From Pirellulimonas nuda (GTDB lineage: Bacteria > Planctomycetota > Planctomycetia > Pirellulales > Lacipirellulaceae), in the NCBI RefSeq assembly GCF_007750855.1, contig NZ_CP036291.1:1860001-1924000 (forward strand): DNA of 64,000 nucleotides, given 5' to 3'. Positions within the stretch are counted from its first letter, which is position 1. Each line of letters opens with the position of its first letter. Position numbers and translations under genes: made by a program. The notes beneath the pieces are model-generated. The model ran no database searches. It saw only the letters and a list, made by a program, of their open reading frames with translations, and was not told where the DNA came from. Below are positions 51,047 through 59,826 of the stretch, in pieces.

Positions 51047-52393
51047 TTACCGGTTGATCAGGTTGCCGGCGGGGGGGGCGGGGGACGGCTTGGTCTGGCA
51101 TAGCTGCGCAAGCTTGCAGAGCAGCCGGCTGGTGTCCTCCAGGGCCGTTGGTTCGTCCATCGGTTGACGCAGCAGCGCCTCGATCTCCGCGCGTCGGTCC
51201 AACGCTGCGTCGACCCACGGGTTCGAGCCCTTGCGGTAGGCGCCGATCGCGATCAGGTCCTCGTTCTCTTGCTGCGCAGCCAGCACCTGCCGCATGACGC
51301 GGGCCGCCTCCTGCTGCTCGGGCCCGGTCACTTGCTGCATCAACCGGCTGATGCTCGACAGCAGGTCGATGGCCGGGAAGTGGCCTCGCCCGGCCAGCTT
51401 GCGCGACAGCCACACGTGGCCGTCCAGCAGGCCGCGCACGGCGTCGGCGATGGGCTCGTCCGGGTCGTCTCCCTCTACCAGCACCGAGTAGTAGGCGGTG
51501 ATGCTCCCATGGCACGTGCGCCCGGCGCGTTCGACCAATTTTGGCAGCAACGCGAAGGTGCTGGGCGGGTAGCCGCGCGTCGCCGGCGGCTCGCCGGCGG
51601 CGAGGCCGATCTCGCGGCTCGCCATCGCCAGGCGCGTGATGGAGTCGACCAGCAGCAGCACGTTCTTCCCTTGGTCGCGGAAGTGCTCGGCGATCGCCGT
51701 TGCCGTGAACGCCGCACGCTGCCGCACCAGCGCCGGCTCGTTGCTTGTTGCGACCACCAGCACGGACCGCGCAAGCCCCTCGGGCCCCAGGTCGCGCTCG
51801 ATGAACTCGTTGACCTCGCGGCCGCGCTCGCCGACCAGGCCGATGACGGTAACGTCCGCCTCGGTGTAGCGCGCCATCATCCCCAGCAGCATGCTCTTGC
51901 CGACGCCGGAGCCGGCGAACACGCCTAGCCGCTGGCCGCGGCCGCAGGTCAGCATGCCGTCGATCGCCCGGACGCCGGTGGAGAGCGCCGCGTCGATGCG
52001 TGGCCGTTCAACGGCCGAGGGGGGCTCGCGGTCGATCGGCACGCGTCCGCTGAGCACCGGCTGGGGCATCCCGTCGATCGCATGGCCGTGGGCGTCGACA
52101 ACCCGGCCCAGCAGGCCATCGCCCACGCGGAGGGTGGTGCGCGTCCGCACCAGCCGCACCCGAGCGCCGGGCCGCAGCCCCGCGGCGTTCTGGAACGGCA
52201 GCACGATGGTCCGCCCGGATCGGAACCCGACCACCTCGGCCCGCAGCGGGGTTTCTGCCTGACGGTGGATCTCCACCACCGCGCCGATCGGCGCGGGGAA
52301 GTCCGCCACCGCCACCGCGGCGCCCACGGTTTCGCAAACGCTGCCGGTGAGGGCCAGCGTGAGTGCGTCGGGGGATAGAACGGGGGTGTGCAT
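51047..52393 (-). CDS. fliI: Flagellar export ATPase FliI
   Basis: 448 residues. Walker A is FAGSGVGKS (about 159-167), Walker B is KNVLLLVDSITRLAMASREI, and VIGLVGERGREVNEFIERDL is the family hallmark. The C-terminal VLAAQQENEDLIAIGAYRKG is also typical. FliI is related to F1-ATPase beta and energises unloading of export substrates with FliH and FliJ, whose genes flank it. Confidence 0.97.
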   Translation of the reverse strand: MHTPVLSPDALTLALTGSVCETVGAAVAVADFPAPIGAVVEIHRQAETPLRAEVVGFRSGRTIVLPFQNAAGLRPGARVRLVRTRTTLRVGDGLLGRVVDAHGHAIDGMPQPVLSGRVPIDREPPSAVERPRIDAALSTGVRAIDGMLTCGRGQRLGVFAGSGVGKSMLLGMMARYTEADVTVIGLVGERGREVNEFIERDLGPEGLARSVLVVATSNEPALVRQRAAFTATAIAEHFRDQGKNVLLLVDSITRLAMASREIGLAAGEPPATRGYPPSTFALLPKLVERAGRTCHGSITAYYSVLVEGDDPDEPIADAVRGLLDGHVWLSRKLAGRGHFPAIDLLSSISRLMQQVTGPEQQEAARVMRQVLAAQQENEDLIAIGAYRKGSNPWVDAALDRRAEIEALLRQPMDEPTALEDTSRLLCKLAQLCQTKPSPAPPAGNLINR

Positions 52394-52418
52394 TGGGGGC
52401 GGGCGGTTGCTGGGTAGG

Positions 52419-53087
52419 TTAAAGCAGCTCTTCGGTGATGCGGTCGAGCTGCGATTCGAGCTGGGCGTCGATGGCTCCGAACTCGGTCTCGATCACACAC
52501 CCCCCAGGGGAAACCGCGGGGTCGGGGACGACTTGGCCCGGCGCGATACGCGCCACCGACGCGGTGATCTGTTCCATCGACGGGCCGTACCGGGCGTAGT
52601 CTGCGTCGTTTACGCGGACCCGGATCCCTTCGGCGCCGGTCGCCACCTCGAGCGCTTCGCGGAGCCACGCCAGCGACAACTCGGGGCGACGCGTCAACTC
52701 GCTCCGCACCAGCCGGCCGGCGATCTGCGCGGCCAGCGCGACGATCGAACGCTCCCAGTGGCCGACCCAGGCCGCCCGCTCTTGGGCGACCGCTTCGACC
52801 AACGCGTCGAGCGTGGGTTTCAACGCGTCAACGTGCTCCCGCACGCGCTCGCCCAGCAACTGATCGGCGGACTGTTCGGCGCTCTCTCGGCCCGCGTGTT
52901 CTGCTTGCTGTCGGACCTGCGCCGCCTCGGCGTGGGCCTCCTTGATGATCTTGGCGGCCTCGGCGCGTACCGATTCCAGGTACTTCTCTCGGCTCTGTGA
53001 GATGTCTTCAAAGTCAAACGAGACCGGCCGCACGCCCCCGGAGGACGACGTCGCATGTGCCGATTCGCGTTTGATGACGGTCGCCAC
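52419..53087 (-). CDS. fliH: Flagellar export regulator FliH
   Basis: 222 residues from a GTG at 53087, just after fliG; a longer in-frame reading overlaps fliG and is not used. The middle is a long coiled coil (EAAKIIKEAHAEAAQVRQQA) and the C-terminal domain (VSPGGCVIETEFGAIDAQLE; LDRITEEL) is the FliH/HrpE/YscL signature. FliH inhibits and anchors FliI and links it to FliN. Confidence 0.92.
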   Translation of the reverse strand: MATVIKRESAHATSSSGGVRPVSFDFEDISQSREKYLESVRAEAAKIIKEAHAEAAQVRQQAEHAGRESAEQSADQLLGERVREHVDALKPTLDALVEAVAQERAAWVGHWERSIVALAAQIAGRLVRSELTRRPELSLAWLREALEVATGAEGIRVRVNDADYARYGPSMEQITASVARIAPGQVVPDPAVSPGGCVIETEFGAIDAQLESQLDRITEELL

Positions 53088-53101
53088 GGGGCGGGGTTCC
53101 T

Positions 53102-54154
53102 TTAGGCGGACTTGCGGATGGGACGGCTGATGGCGCCTACGGCTAGCAGGCGAGAGGCGCGGCCGGCGATCGAACGTTGGGCCACCTCTACTTCGCGGAC
53201 ACGCGCGGGCCCAACCTTGGCGATCTGTCGGCGGAGTGTGGCGCGCTGCGCCCGGCTGAGCTGTGATTCGATGCGCTGCATCAGGCGATCGTCTGCCCCT
53301 ACGAGCGCGACCACTACCTGGTCTGGCGCCACGCCGCGCAGCACGCGCGCTAGGTCGATGGGAGAGAGCGTCGCAAGGTCGTCGAAACGCACCTCGACCC
53401 GCGGCGGCGCGGGGGCGGGCGTTTGGGGCTCGCTGGCGGTCTCCGTGCTGAGCTTCGCCGCCGGGAGCCAGTCTCGCGACTGCCCCGCGAGCGACGTGGC
53501 TAGCTGGTCGCGGGCGTCGTCCGACGCGCTGCCCAGGATCGCGGCGATCGTTTGATGCCGTGACGAGCGGCGCTCGGTGGCGCGGCGTTGGCCCGCGATC
53601 CACTCCCGCAGGCCGGTGGCGATGACCTGAAGGTTGTCCGGATCGGGTTCGCCCATGTCCGCCAACCGGTCGAGCACCGGCACACGCATGTGGGCCGGCG
53701 ATCGCTCGAGCACCTCCGCGGCCAACCGCGGCGGGAGGTAGGAGAGCACCACGGCGATGGTCTGGCTCTGTTCGCCCGCGAGATAGGCAGCCAGCGCCGA
53801 GGCGTCGGCGTCCGCGAGGTCGCCAAAGGGCGAGCCGGGCGGCTCGTTCGCCCGTGGCGCGGCGGGGCCGGCCGCGGCGGTGGGCATGCGCAGGATCTGG
53901 GTGTCGTTGCCGCCCAGGTGCAGCTCGACACCCGCGACCTCGCGACGCGTGACGGTCGGGCGCGCGACGCGGAACTCGCTGGCGGCCTGCGAACGCTCGC
54001 TGTCCTCGATCTCCCCCAGCTCGCGGATCGCTTGACGCAGCGCCGCAGACTCCTCGGGCGAAAGACGCGAGAGGAGCGCCGCGGAAGATTCGGCGTCCAT
54101 GCTGCGGACCAGCACGGCGGCCTTGCGCAGGGCGTTGTCTGTGGTGGCGGTCAT
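53102..54154 (-). CDS. fliG: Flagellar switch protein FliG (divergent)
   Basis: 350 residues. The order of domains is that of FliG: N-terminal (ALRKAAVLVRSMDAESSAAL), middle (GEQSQTIAVVLSYLPPRLAA) and C-terminal (VRFDDLATLSPIDLARVLRG; LVGADDRLMQRIESQLSRAQ). The middle-domain EHPQT motif is GEQSQT here and a Pro/Ala-rich linker separates the last two domains, so the protein is divergent. FliG connects the MS ring to the C ring and takes torque from MotA. Between fliF and fliH as normal. Confidence 0.9.
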   Translation of the reverse strand: MTATTDNALRKAAVLVRSMDAESSAALLSRLSPEESAALRQAIRELGEIEDSERSQAASEFRVARPTVTRREVAGVELHLGGNDTQILRMPTAAAGPAAPRANEPPGSPFGDLADADASALAAYLAGEQSQTIAVVLSYLPPRLAAEVLERSPAHMRVPVLDRLADMGEPDPDNLQVIATGLREWIAGQRRATERRSSRHQTIAAILGSASDDARDQLATSLAGQSRDWLPAAKLSTETASEPQTPAPAPPRVEVRFDDLATLSPIDLARVLRGVAPDQVVVALVGADDRLMQRIESQLSRAQRATLRRQIAKVGPARVREVEVAQRSIAGRASRLLAVGAISRPIRKSA

Positions 54155-54212
54155 AGGGCTTGCTGCGAGGGTCGTCGGTTGCCGTACGGTGAAGGGTGGG
54201 GGCGGTCGCGTT

Positions 54213-55856
54213 CTAGCCGGCGGCGCCGATCCAACCTCGGAGGATCGCGGCGGCGGCGTCGGGGTCTTCGCGGACGATCTCGGCTAGGTCGTCTTTCAGG
54301 GAGTCGGCCTTCCGCAGTTTGAGACGCGGCCGTTCGGGCCCTTCGTCGTCTTCGGCGTCCTGCTCCGCACCGGAAGCGCTGAGCCGCAGCTCCGGCGCGC
54401 CCGGGGCCGAATCGGTCGGCGCCGGCTTGGTCACGGAGCGGAGCAGCAACAGGCTCACCAACGCCACGCCGACCATAGAGAAGGCGCCCCAGTTCCTGCC
54501 AGACCAGGCGAGCGCCTCGGACGCAACCGACGGTTCGGGCAGCACGACATCGGGCATCGTGTCGATAAACACGACCTCCATCTGGCTCCACTCGTTCTCG
54601 CCCACCTTCAGCGTGGGCAGCAGCGGCTTGACGGCCCGTTCAACGCCCTGCTTGATGTCGGTCTCTACCTGGGCGAGCTCGGTCGGGTTGATCTGCTCCG
54701 GCACGTCCTCGCCGAGGTCGCGTTTGCGTTGCTTCCAGGTCTCGATCACAAAGTTCCGCGGCACCTCGATGCTGGCCCACACCTCTTTCGGGGTGTTGCC
54801 GTTGTGCACCTCTTCGGTCGAGGTGGTGCCGACGCGGTTCTGGGTGTCGGAGAGGTTCCGCGTGGTTTCTGATTGGTTCTGACGCCGCGGGGCCTCGTCG
54901 GGCTTCGGTCGGGAGGGCCCCTGAGCGGTCACGCCCACCAGCCCGCCGTTGTCGGTGGTGGAGCTGACGATCTTCTCTGTCTCGGTGATCTCCGAGGTGG
55001 CCACCGGCTTGTCGCTCGGCTTCACCTCGACCGTGCGGCGCTGCTGCATCTCGTCCAGCACCGCGTTCACGTGGATGCGGACCTTGGGGATGTAGCTCAG
55101 CTGCTCCATCAGCATGTTGCGGACGTAGGCCTCGTACTTCACGCGTTTGGAGAAGTAGGGGTCGTCGAAGTCTTCGGCGAACATCTGCCCGCTGTCGACG
55201 TCGTCGGCGCCGAGGTTGTTGATGGTGACGCGCTCGGGCGACAACGAAGGGTGGAAGCCCGCAACCAGACGCTGAAGGTTCTTCACCCGACGCGAGTTGA
55301 GCGACTCGCCCGGCGCGGGCGCCACGCTCACCGAGGCGGACACCTGGCTGATGCGCCGCAGCCCCACCCCCGCCTGCTCCTCGTACAGAACGGCCGCCTG
55401 GTCGACCCACGGCATTAGCGTGATGATGTGGGTAAGCTGGTTTTCGCGCGCCGCCTTGATGCGTTGCTGTTTTACTTCGCGGCTGTCGAACACGCTGCCG
55501 CTGTTGAGCGCCGTGTCCATGAACTCCTTCACCGTGGTCGGCAACGCGCCGGCGTCGGCGATCGCGGCGATGTACTGGTCCTTCTTGGCCGCGGGGACGC
55601 GGATCTGCCCGCCGTCGGTGTCGTACTCGCTCAGCCCGGCCTGGCTGATGGCCGCGACCATGCGGATCTGCTGGCTGGAGGGGATCACCTCGCCCGGGAA
55701 CAGCAGCACGCCGCCGCCGCCGGAGGACTGCTGGAACAAGAACGCCACGCTCACCGCCACAACGGCCGCCAGCAGCCCCGCGGTGATGCGGGCGCCCGGC
55801 GTCATCGAGGCGAACAGCTCACGCAGCTGTTCGGCAATGTTGTTGAGGAAATCCAT
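54213..55856 (-). CDS. fliF: Flagellar MS-ring protein FliF
   Basis: 547 residues. An N-terminal membrane helix (ARITAGLLAAVVAVSVAFLF) is followed by the YscJ/FliF ring-building domains (MPWVDQAAVLYEEQAGVGLR; ASVSVAPAPGESLNSRRVKN; LVAGFHPSLSPERVTINNLG), a Thr/Ser-rich linker, a second membrane helix (GAFSMVGVALVSLLLLRSV) and a C-terminal tail with RLKLRKADSLKDDLAEIVRE that binds FliG. Confidence 0.95.
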   Translation of the reverse strand: MDFLNNIAEQLRELFASMTPGARITAGLLAAVVAVSVAFLFQQSSGGGGVLLFPGEVIPSSQQIRMVAAISQAGLSEYDTDGGQIRVPAAKKDQYIAAIADAGALPTTVKEFMDTALNSGSVFDSREVKQQRIKAARENQLTHIITLMPWVDQAAVLYEEQAGVGLRRISQVSASVSVAPAPGESLNSRRVKNLQRLVAGFHPSLSPERVTINNLGADDVDSGQMFAEDFDDPYFSKRVKYEAYVRNMLMEQLSYIPKVRIHVNAVLDEMQQRRTVEVKPSDKPVATSEITETEKIVSSTTDNGGLVGVTAQGPSRPKPDEAPRRQNQSETTRNLSDTQNRVGTTSTEEVHNGNTPKEVWASIEVPRNFVIETWKQRKRDLGEDVPEQINPTELAQVETDIKQGVERAVKPLLPTLKVGENEWSQMEVVFIDTMPDVVLPEPSVASEALAWSGRNWGAFSMVGVALVSLLLLRSVTKPAPTDSAPGAPELRLSASGAEQDAEDDEGPERPRLKLRKADSLKDDLAEIVREDPDAAAAILRGWIGAAG

Positions 55857-55937
55857 TTCCTAGAAGGGCTTTAGGTCATAGCAACTAGTCATTCACAAGA
55901 ATGCGTCTAACGACTAATGCCTAACACCCAATACCCC
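55857..55937. other. AT-richer spacer between fliE and fliF
   Basis: Contains GTCTAACGACTAATGCCTAA and CACCCAATACCCC, a run of CTAA(C/T)-type words with a 7-9 base rhythm, unlike the GC-rich surroundings. It resembles the word-type repeats of family C in style but not in sequence. No gene. Confidence 0.4.
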
Positions 55938-56255
55938 TTATATCCTGATGTCTTTGATTTCTTGGTAGACGTCCATCACCTTGTTGCGGATCTGCATCGT
56001 CAGGCGGAACGCCAGGTCGGCCTTCTGGACGGCGGTCAACACTTCGGCGGGGTTCACGTCGCCGCCGGTGAAGAGCGCCTCAACCGCCTGGTCCGCCTCG
56101 ACCTGCATGTGGTTCACGTTCTGGATCGAGTCGAGCAGCAGATCCTTGAACGACGGCCCCGACGCCGAGCCCGCCGACGCTCCGCCGGCCACCCCCGCGC
56201 TCGGCAGCGTGGGGGCTTGGATCGGAGAGATCGGGCTGGCGTTGATCGGCGTCAT
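55938..56255 (-). CDS. fliE: Flagellar hook-basal body protein FliE
   Basis: 105 residues. SFKDLLLDSIQNVNHMQVEA and AVEALFTGGDVNPAEVLTAV, then KADLAFRLTMQIRNKVMDVY are the family hallmarks. FliE joins the MS ring to the rod and is one of the first exported proteins. The start region is Ser/Ala/Pro-rich. Between flgC and fliF. Confidence 0.95.
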   Translation of the reverse strand: MTPINASPISPIQAPTLPSAGVAGGASAGSASGPSFKDLLLDSIQNVNHMQVEADQAVEALFTGGDVNPAEVLTAVQKADLAFRLTMQIRNKVMDVYQEIKDIRI

Positions 56256-56284
56256 CGTTTCTCAGCCGCCGGGGCGGCGTCGCG

Positions 56285-56695
56285 TCAAGCGATAATCCTC
56301 AGGGTCTGTTGTCCAAGGTCCTTGGTGATCTCGAGCACGCCGATGTTGGCCTCGTAGGCGCGCGTCGCCTCGATGGCGTCAACAAACTCGCGGGTCATGT
56401 CGATGTTCGGGTAGGCGACATAGCCCTGCTGGTCGGCGTCGGGGTGGCCCGGCTCGTACTTCATGTTGGGGGGCTCGGTGCTGAACTCTACGCTGCCGAC
56501 TTTCACCCCCTGACCCCCGCCGGTGGTGGTGAGCGAGCTGTCGGTCTCGAAGGTCACGTAGCGGGGGCGGAAGGCCTCGGCCTCGCCCTGCTCGTTGCGG
56601 GTGGTCGAGATGTTCGCCAGGTTCGACGTGATGGCGTTGAGCCGAGTCCGCTGCGCCACCAGGGCGCTCGTGCTGACGTCGAAGGCGTTGAACAT
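56285..56695 (-). CDS. flgC: Flagellar proximal rod protein FlgC
   Basis: 136 residues. N-terminal FDVSTSALVAQRTRLNAITS and LANISTTRNEQGE, C-terminal YPNIDMTREFVDAIEATRAY and TKDLGQQTLRI, are typical. It builds the rod with FlgB and FlgF. 107 bases follow flgB; they show no feature beyond a short GACCG...CGGTC pair. Confidence 0.95.
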   Translation of the reverse strand: MFNAFDVSTSALVAQRTRLNAITSNLANISTTRNEQGEAEAFRPRYVTFETDSSLTTTGGGQGVKVGSVEFSTEPPNMKYEPGHPDADQQGYVAYPNIDMTREFVDAIEATRAYEANIGVLEITKDLGQQTLRIIA

Positions 56696-56802
56696 GGGAA
56701 GATCCGGGCTTGGGGGCCGATGGGTCGCAGCGTCACCGGGGTCGAACAGGGGGAAGCTTCACTGTCGCGGGCGTGTTCTACTTGACCGTTCGACCCGGTC
56801 GC

Positions 56803-57237
56803 TTACACGCCTCGTTCGCTGATCGCGGACCGCATCAGTCGGAACTGTTGCGATAGCAGACTGACCGCCATGTTGTGCATTGATTGGTTCTTTGAGATCT
56901 CCGCCACCTGGTTTTCGATGCTCACGTCCGTGCCGTCGTGTCGCAGCATGCCGGCGAGCGACTCGCTGACCGCGGCGAACTCGTCGGCCCGCTCGGTGCG
57001 GGGCGCAGCAAGCAGGCCCGGCGATCCGATTTCGGATGCGTCGGGGCGGTTGCGGCGCGACTCGACCGCGTTCTTCAGTTTTTCCTGGAACAACTGGGGA
57101 GAAAGATCGCGCGACTTATAGCCGGGAGTGTCAAGGTTCGCAATGTTGCCCGCGAGCACCCCGTGCCGCGCCTCGGCAAAGTTCACCACCTGCTCCAGCA
57201 CAGGCACCGTTGAGCCTTGGAATAGATTGGCGAGCAT
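56803..57237 (-). CDS. flgB: Flagellar proximal rod protein FlgB
   Basis: 144 residues. VNFAEARHGVLAGNIANLDT is the FlgB/FlgC N-terminal signature, followed by PGYKSRDL; the C-terminal part is DVSIENQVAEISKNQSMHNM and AVSLLSQQFRLMRSAI. It is the first structural gene of the large flagellar operon, 43 bases after a sigma-54 -12 element. Confidence 0.95.
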   Translation of the reverse strand: MLANLFQGSTVPVLEQVVNFAEARHGVLAGNIANLDTPGYKSRDLSPQLFQEKLKNAVESRRNRPDASEIGSPGLLAAPRTERADEFAAVSESLAGMLRHDGTDVSIENQVAEISKNQSMHNMAVSLLSQQFRLMRSAISERGV

Positions 57238-57279
57238 GCTTGCGTCCGCTGGCGTGTTGAGGGGGTTTAGTGAGCTAAA

Positions 57280-57293
57280 GCAACCCGCGTGCC
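57280..57293 (-). promoter_or_regulatory. Sigma-54 (-24/-12) promoter of the flagellar operon
   Basis: On the minus strand, GGCACGCGGGTTGC followed by T. GG (57293-57292) and GC (57281-57280) are ten bases apart, and it fits the consensus TGGCACG-N4-TTGCW except for C in place of the first T. Transcription should start near 57268, about 30 bases before flgB. The adjacent gene encodes a sigma-54 activator, the natural regulator. Confidence 0.82.
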
Positions 57294-57409
57294 GAACGAC
57301 CGACCGCTTCGCTGCGCCGCGCGATTCTGCCGGGATTCGCCGCCTGAGCGCTGGGGCGTCACGGCGCGTGCGGCGCCTTCTGCCGATTGCTAGCGGCGCG
57401 AATGTGCAT

Positions 57410-57483
57410 GGCGAGCCGTCGGCGTCAGCCGCCGGAGGTGTTGTGTTGGCAAGGGCTCCGGCGGCTGACGCCGACGGCTCGCC
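57410..57483. repeat. Perfect 28-bp inverted repeat, family B
   Basis: Left arm 57410-57437 begins GGCGAGCCGTCGGCGTCAGC; right arm 57456-57483 is its exact reverse complement; the loop is 18 bases. It lies 11 bases beyond the response-regulator stop and upstream of the flagellar promoter. It could end the regulator transcript. Single-arm copies are at 1153-1184 and 28286-28311. Confidence 0.85.
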
Positions 57484-57494
57484 AGGTTGGTTTC

Positions 57495-58895
57495 TTATCC
57501 TGCTTTGGAGTAGCTCTTCTCCCGCGGGGCGTAGCCGTAGTCCCGCAGCTTGCCGCTGAGGGTCCGCACCCCGATGCCCAGCGCCTCGGCGGTGCGAGCG
57601 CGGTGGCCGCCGAAGCGGTCGAGCGTCGCCTCGATCAGGCGCCGCTCTGCCTCGGCGAGCGACTGCCCTACGGCCGCCGGAACGCTACTCGGTTGGGGGG
57701 GGGCGGCCGCTCGGCCGCCGGCAAGCCAGGGGCGCAACAGCGACTCGGCCAACTCCCCTTCTTCGCCCAGCACGCAGGCGCGTGTGATCACGTTGTGCAG
57801 TTCCCGCACGTTCCCCGGCCACGTGTAGTCGAGCAGCAGTTGGCTGGCGGCGGGTTCGAGCGTCGGGGTCGGACGCCCCAATCGCTGCGACGCGGAGGCC
57901 GCGAAGCGCTCCGCCAGCAGCAGCACGTCGCCTCCGCGGCTGCGGAGCGGCGGCACCTCGATCGGGACCACGGCGAGCCGAAAGTAGAGGTCTTCCCGGA
58001 ACCGTCCGGCCGAGACCTCGGTCTGGAGGTCGCGGTTGGTTGTGGCCAGCACACGGACGTCGGCCGGCGTCGACTGGCTCGAGCCGACACGCTCGAAGAC
58101 GCGTTCTTGCAGCACCCGCAGCAGCTTGGCCTGTAGGGCCGGGTTGATCTCGGTCACCTCGTCCAGCAGCAGCGATCCGCCGGAGGCCTGCTCGAACCGG
58201 CCGACCCGGTCGGCGTCGGCGCCGGTGAACGCGCCGCGGCAGTGGCCGAACAACTCGCTCTCGGTAAGCTGCTCGGAAAGCACCGGGCAGTTGAGCCCGA
58301 CGAACGGCCCGGCGCCCCGGCGGCTCTGGGCGTGCAGCGTGCGGGCGACCAGCTCCTTGCCGACGCCGCTCTCTCCGCAGATGAGCACGGTCTCGTCCGT
58401 GCGGGCGATCCGCTCGATCTGGTCGCGGAGCCGGCGCATGGCCTCGGACTCGCCCAGCATCTCGACTTCTCCCGGCGCCGCGGCGCCCCGCTCCGAGCGG
58501 GCCTCGATCCGTCGACGGTCGAGCGCCCTGGCGACGCAGTCCTCCAGCTTGCCGGCGTCGAAGGGCTTTTCTAGATAGTCGAAGGCGCCGCTCCGCATCG
58601 CCTCGACCGCCGTGCTCACGCTGGCGTGGGCGGTGATCATCAGCACCGCGGACGGGATCCGCCGGCGTTCCACCTCGCGGACCAGCTCCAGCCCGCTCAT
58701 GCCCGGCATCTGCAGATCGCTCACCACCACGTCGGCGCGGGCGTCGCGCAGCACGTTGAGCGCCTCGACGGCGCTCGAGCAGGTCCGCACGGCGTACCCG
58801 GCGCACCCCAGCACGTCGGCGACCGACTGCCGCGCAGCGGCGTGGTCGTCGACCACCAGGACGCTCGGTTTAGATGGCGGCGCCGGTTGGCTCAT
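57495..58895 (-). CDS. Sigma-54-dependent response regulator (FlrC/FleR-like)
   Basis: 466 residues. Receiver domain with Asp16/Asp17 and phosphoacceptor Asp60 (ADVVVSDLQMPGMSGLEL). AAA+ domain with Walker A GESGVGKE (about 174-181), GAFTGA (221-226) that contacts sigma-54, and Walker B SLLLDEVTEI. C-terminal Fis-type helix-turn-helix (ATLDRFGGHRARTAEALGIG). It should activate the -24/-12 promoter before flgB. Its ATG overlaps the stop of the histidine kinase gene (ATGA). Confidence 0.95.
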   Translation of the reverse strand: MSQPAPPSKPSVLVVDDHAAARQSVADVLGCAGYAVRTCSSAVEALNVLRDARADVVVSDLQMPGMSGLELVREVERRRIPSAVLMITAHASVSTAVEAMRSGAFDYLEKPFDAGKLEDCVARALDRRRIEARSERGAAAPGEVEMLGESEAMRRLRDQIERIARTDETVLICGESGVGKELVARTLHAQSRRGAGPFVGLNCPVLSEQLTESELFGHCRGAFTGADADRVGRFEQASGGSLLLDEVTEINPALQAKLLRVLQERVFERVGSSQSTPADVRVLATTNRDLQTEVSAGRFREDLYFRLAVVPIEVPPLRSRGGDVLLLAERFAASASQRLGRPTPTLEPAASQLLLDYTWPGNVRELHNVITRACVLGEEGELAESLLRPWLAGGRAAAPPQPSSVPAAVGQSLAEAERRLIEATLDRFGGHRARTAEALGIGVRTLSGKLRDYGYAPREKSYSKAG

Positions 58896-59800
58896 GCGGC
58901 GGCCCTCATCACTTTGCGGGGGATGCGGATCGTGAACGCGGCGCCCCCTTCGGGGCAGTTCTCGGCGGTCACGACGCCGCCGTGGGCCTCGGCCACGTGC
59001 ATCACCACGCTCAGCCCCAGGCCGGTGCCGCTTTCTTTGGTGGTGAAGAAGGGCTCGAACAGCCGCTTGCGTTGCTCGGGCGACAGCCCGGGCCCGCTGT
59101 CGGCGATCTCGATCTCGAAGCCGCGCGGCCCGTCGAAGCTGGTCGCCACCAGCTCGCCGCCGCCGGGCATCGCGTCCATCGCGTTGAGCACCAGGTTCAA
59201 CAGCGCGCGTCGGATCATCTCACGGTCGGCGCTCACCAGCGTGTTGGGGGGGACGTCGAGCTCGACGTCGATCCCTTGCGCTTGGAGCTGCGGGGCGAGC
59301 GACTCGCAGACCTCTTCGATCAGCTCGCACACCAGGAAGTTCGACCAGCTCGGCTGGCGGTGGGCGGTGAAGCTCAGTAGATCGTTCACGGTGGCGTCCA
59401 GGGCGGTAAACCCTGCCTCGACCTTGGAAAGCACGTCGAGCGTCTCCCGGTCCGCGGAGAGCCGACGACGCAGTAAACTCAGGTACAACGAAACAGGGAC
59501 CAGGTTGTTCCTAACCTCGTGCGCCACGTGCGAGGCCATCCGGCCGAGGTCGGCCAGCCGGTTCTCACGGGCCAGTTCGCGGTTCTTGACTTCCAGCTCG
59601 GTCGTCAGGCGGGCGACCTCGCCCTGCAGCGCGACGTGCGTCTGCTCGAGCCGCACGGTCGCCTGGTTCCAAGCCGCGAGGATCGCTTGCAGGTCTTCCG
59701 ACTCCAGCGGCGCGTGCTCGTCCTGCGTCTGCGGAGCGATCCGCAGGGAGGTTCGCTGACGACCGGCGTCGGGGGCGGCGGCGTTTTGTTGGGGGACCAT
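58892..59800 (-). CDS. Sensor histidine kinase (FlrB/FleS-like)
   Basis: 302 residues, no membrane helix. A coiled coil (about 45-88; ELEVKNRELARENRLADLGR) leads to the H-box MASHVAHEVRNNLVPVSLYL (His94). The ATPase part has N-box RRALLNLVLNAMDAMPGGG, G1 IADSGPGLSPEQRKRLFEPF and G2 TGLGLSVVMHVAEAHGG. There is no PAS domain. It should phosphorylate the coupled sigma-54 regulator in response to a cytoplasmic cue, perhaps basal-body assembly as in Vibrio, Campylobacter and Pseudomonas; the cue is an inference. Confidence 0.93.
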   Translation of the reverse strand: MVPQQNAAAPDAGRQRTSLRIAPQTQDEHAPLESEDLQAILAAWNQATVRLEQTHVALQGEVARLTTELEVKNRELARENRLADLGRMASHVAHEVRNNLVPVSLYLSLLRRRLSADRETLDVLSKVEAGFTALDATVNDLLSFTAHRQPSWSNFLVCELIEEVCESLAPQLQAQGIDVELDVPPNTLVSADREMIRRALLNLVLNAMDAMPGGGELVATSFDGPRGFEIEIADSGPGLSPEQRKRLFEPFFTTKESGTGLGLSVVMHVAEAHGGVVTAENCPEGGAAFTIRIPRKVMRAAA

Positions 59801-59826
59801 GGTCGCGGAGGGTAGGGCCTTAGGCC

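Noticed and set aside
52419..53603. A 394-residue FliH
   Set aside because: The upstream half is an out-of-frame reading of fliG. The GTG at 53087 gives a normal FliH.
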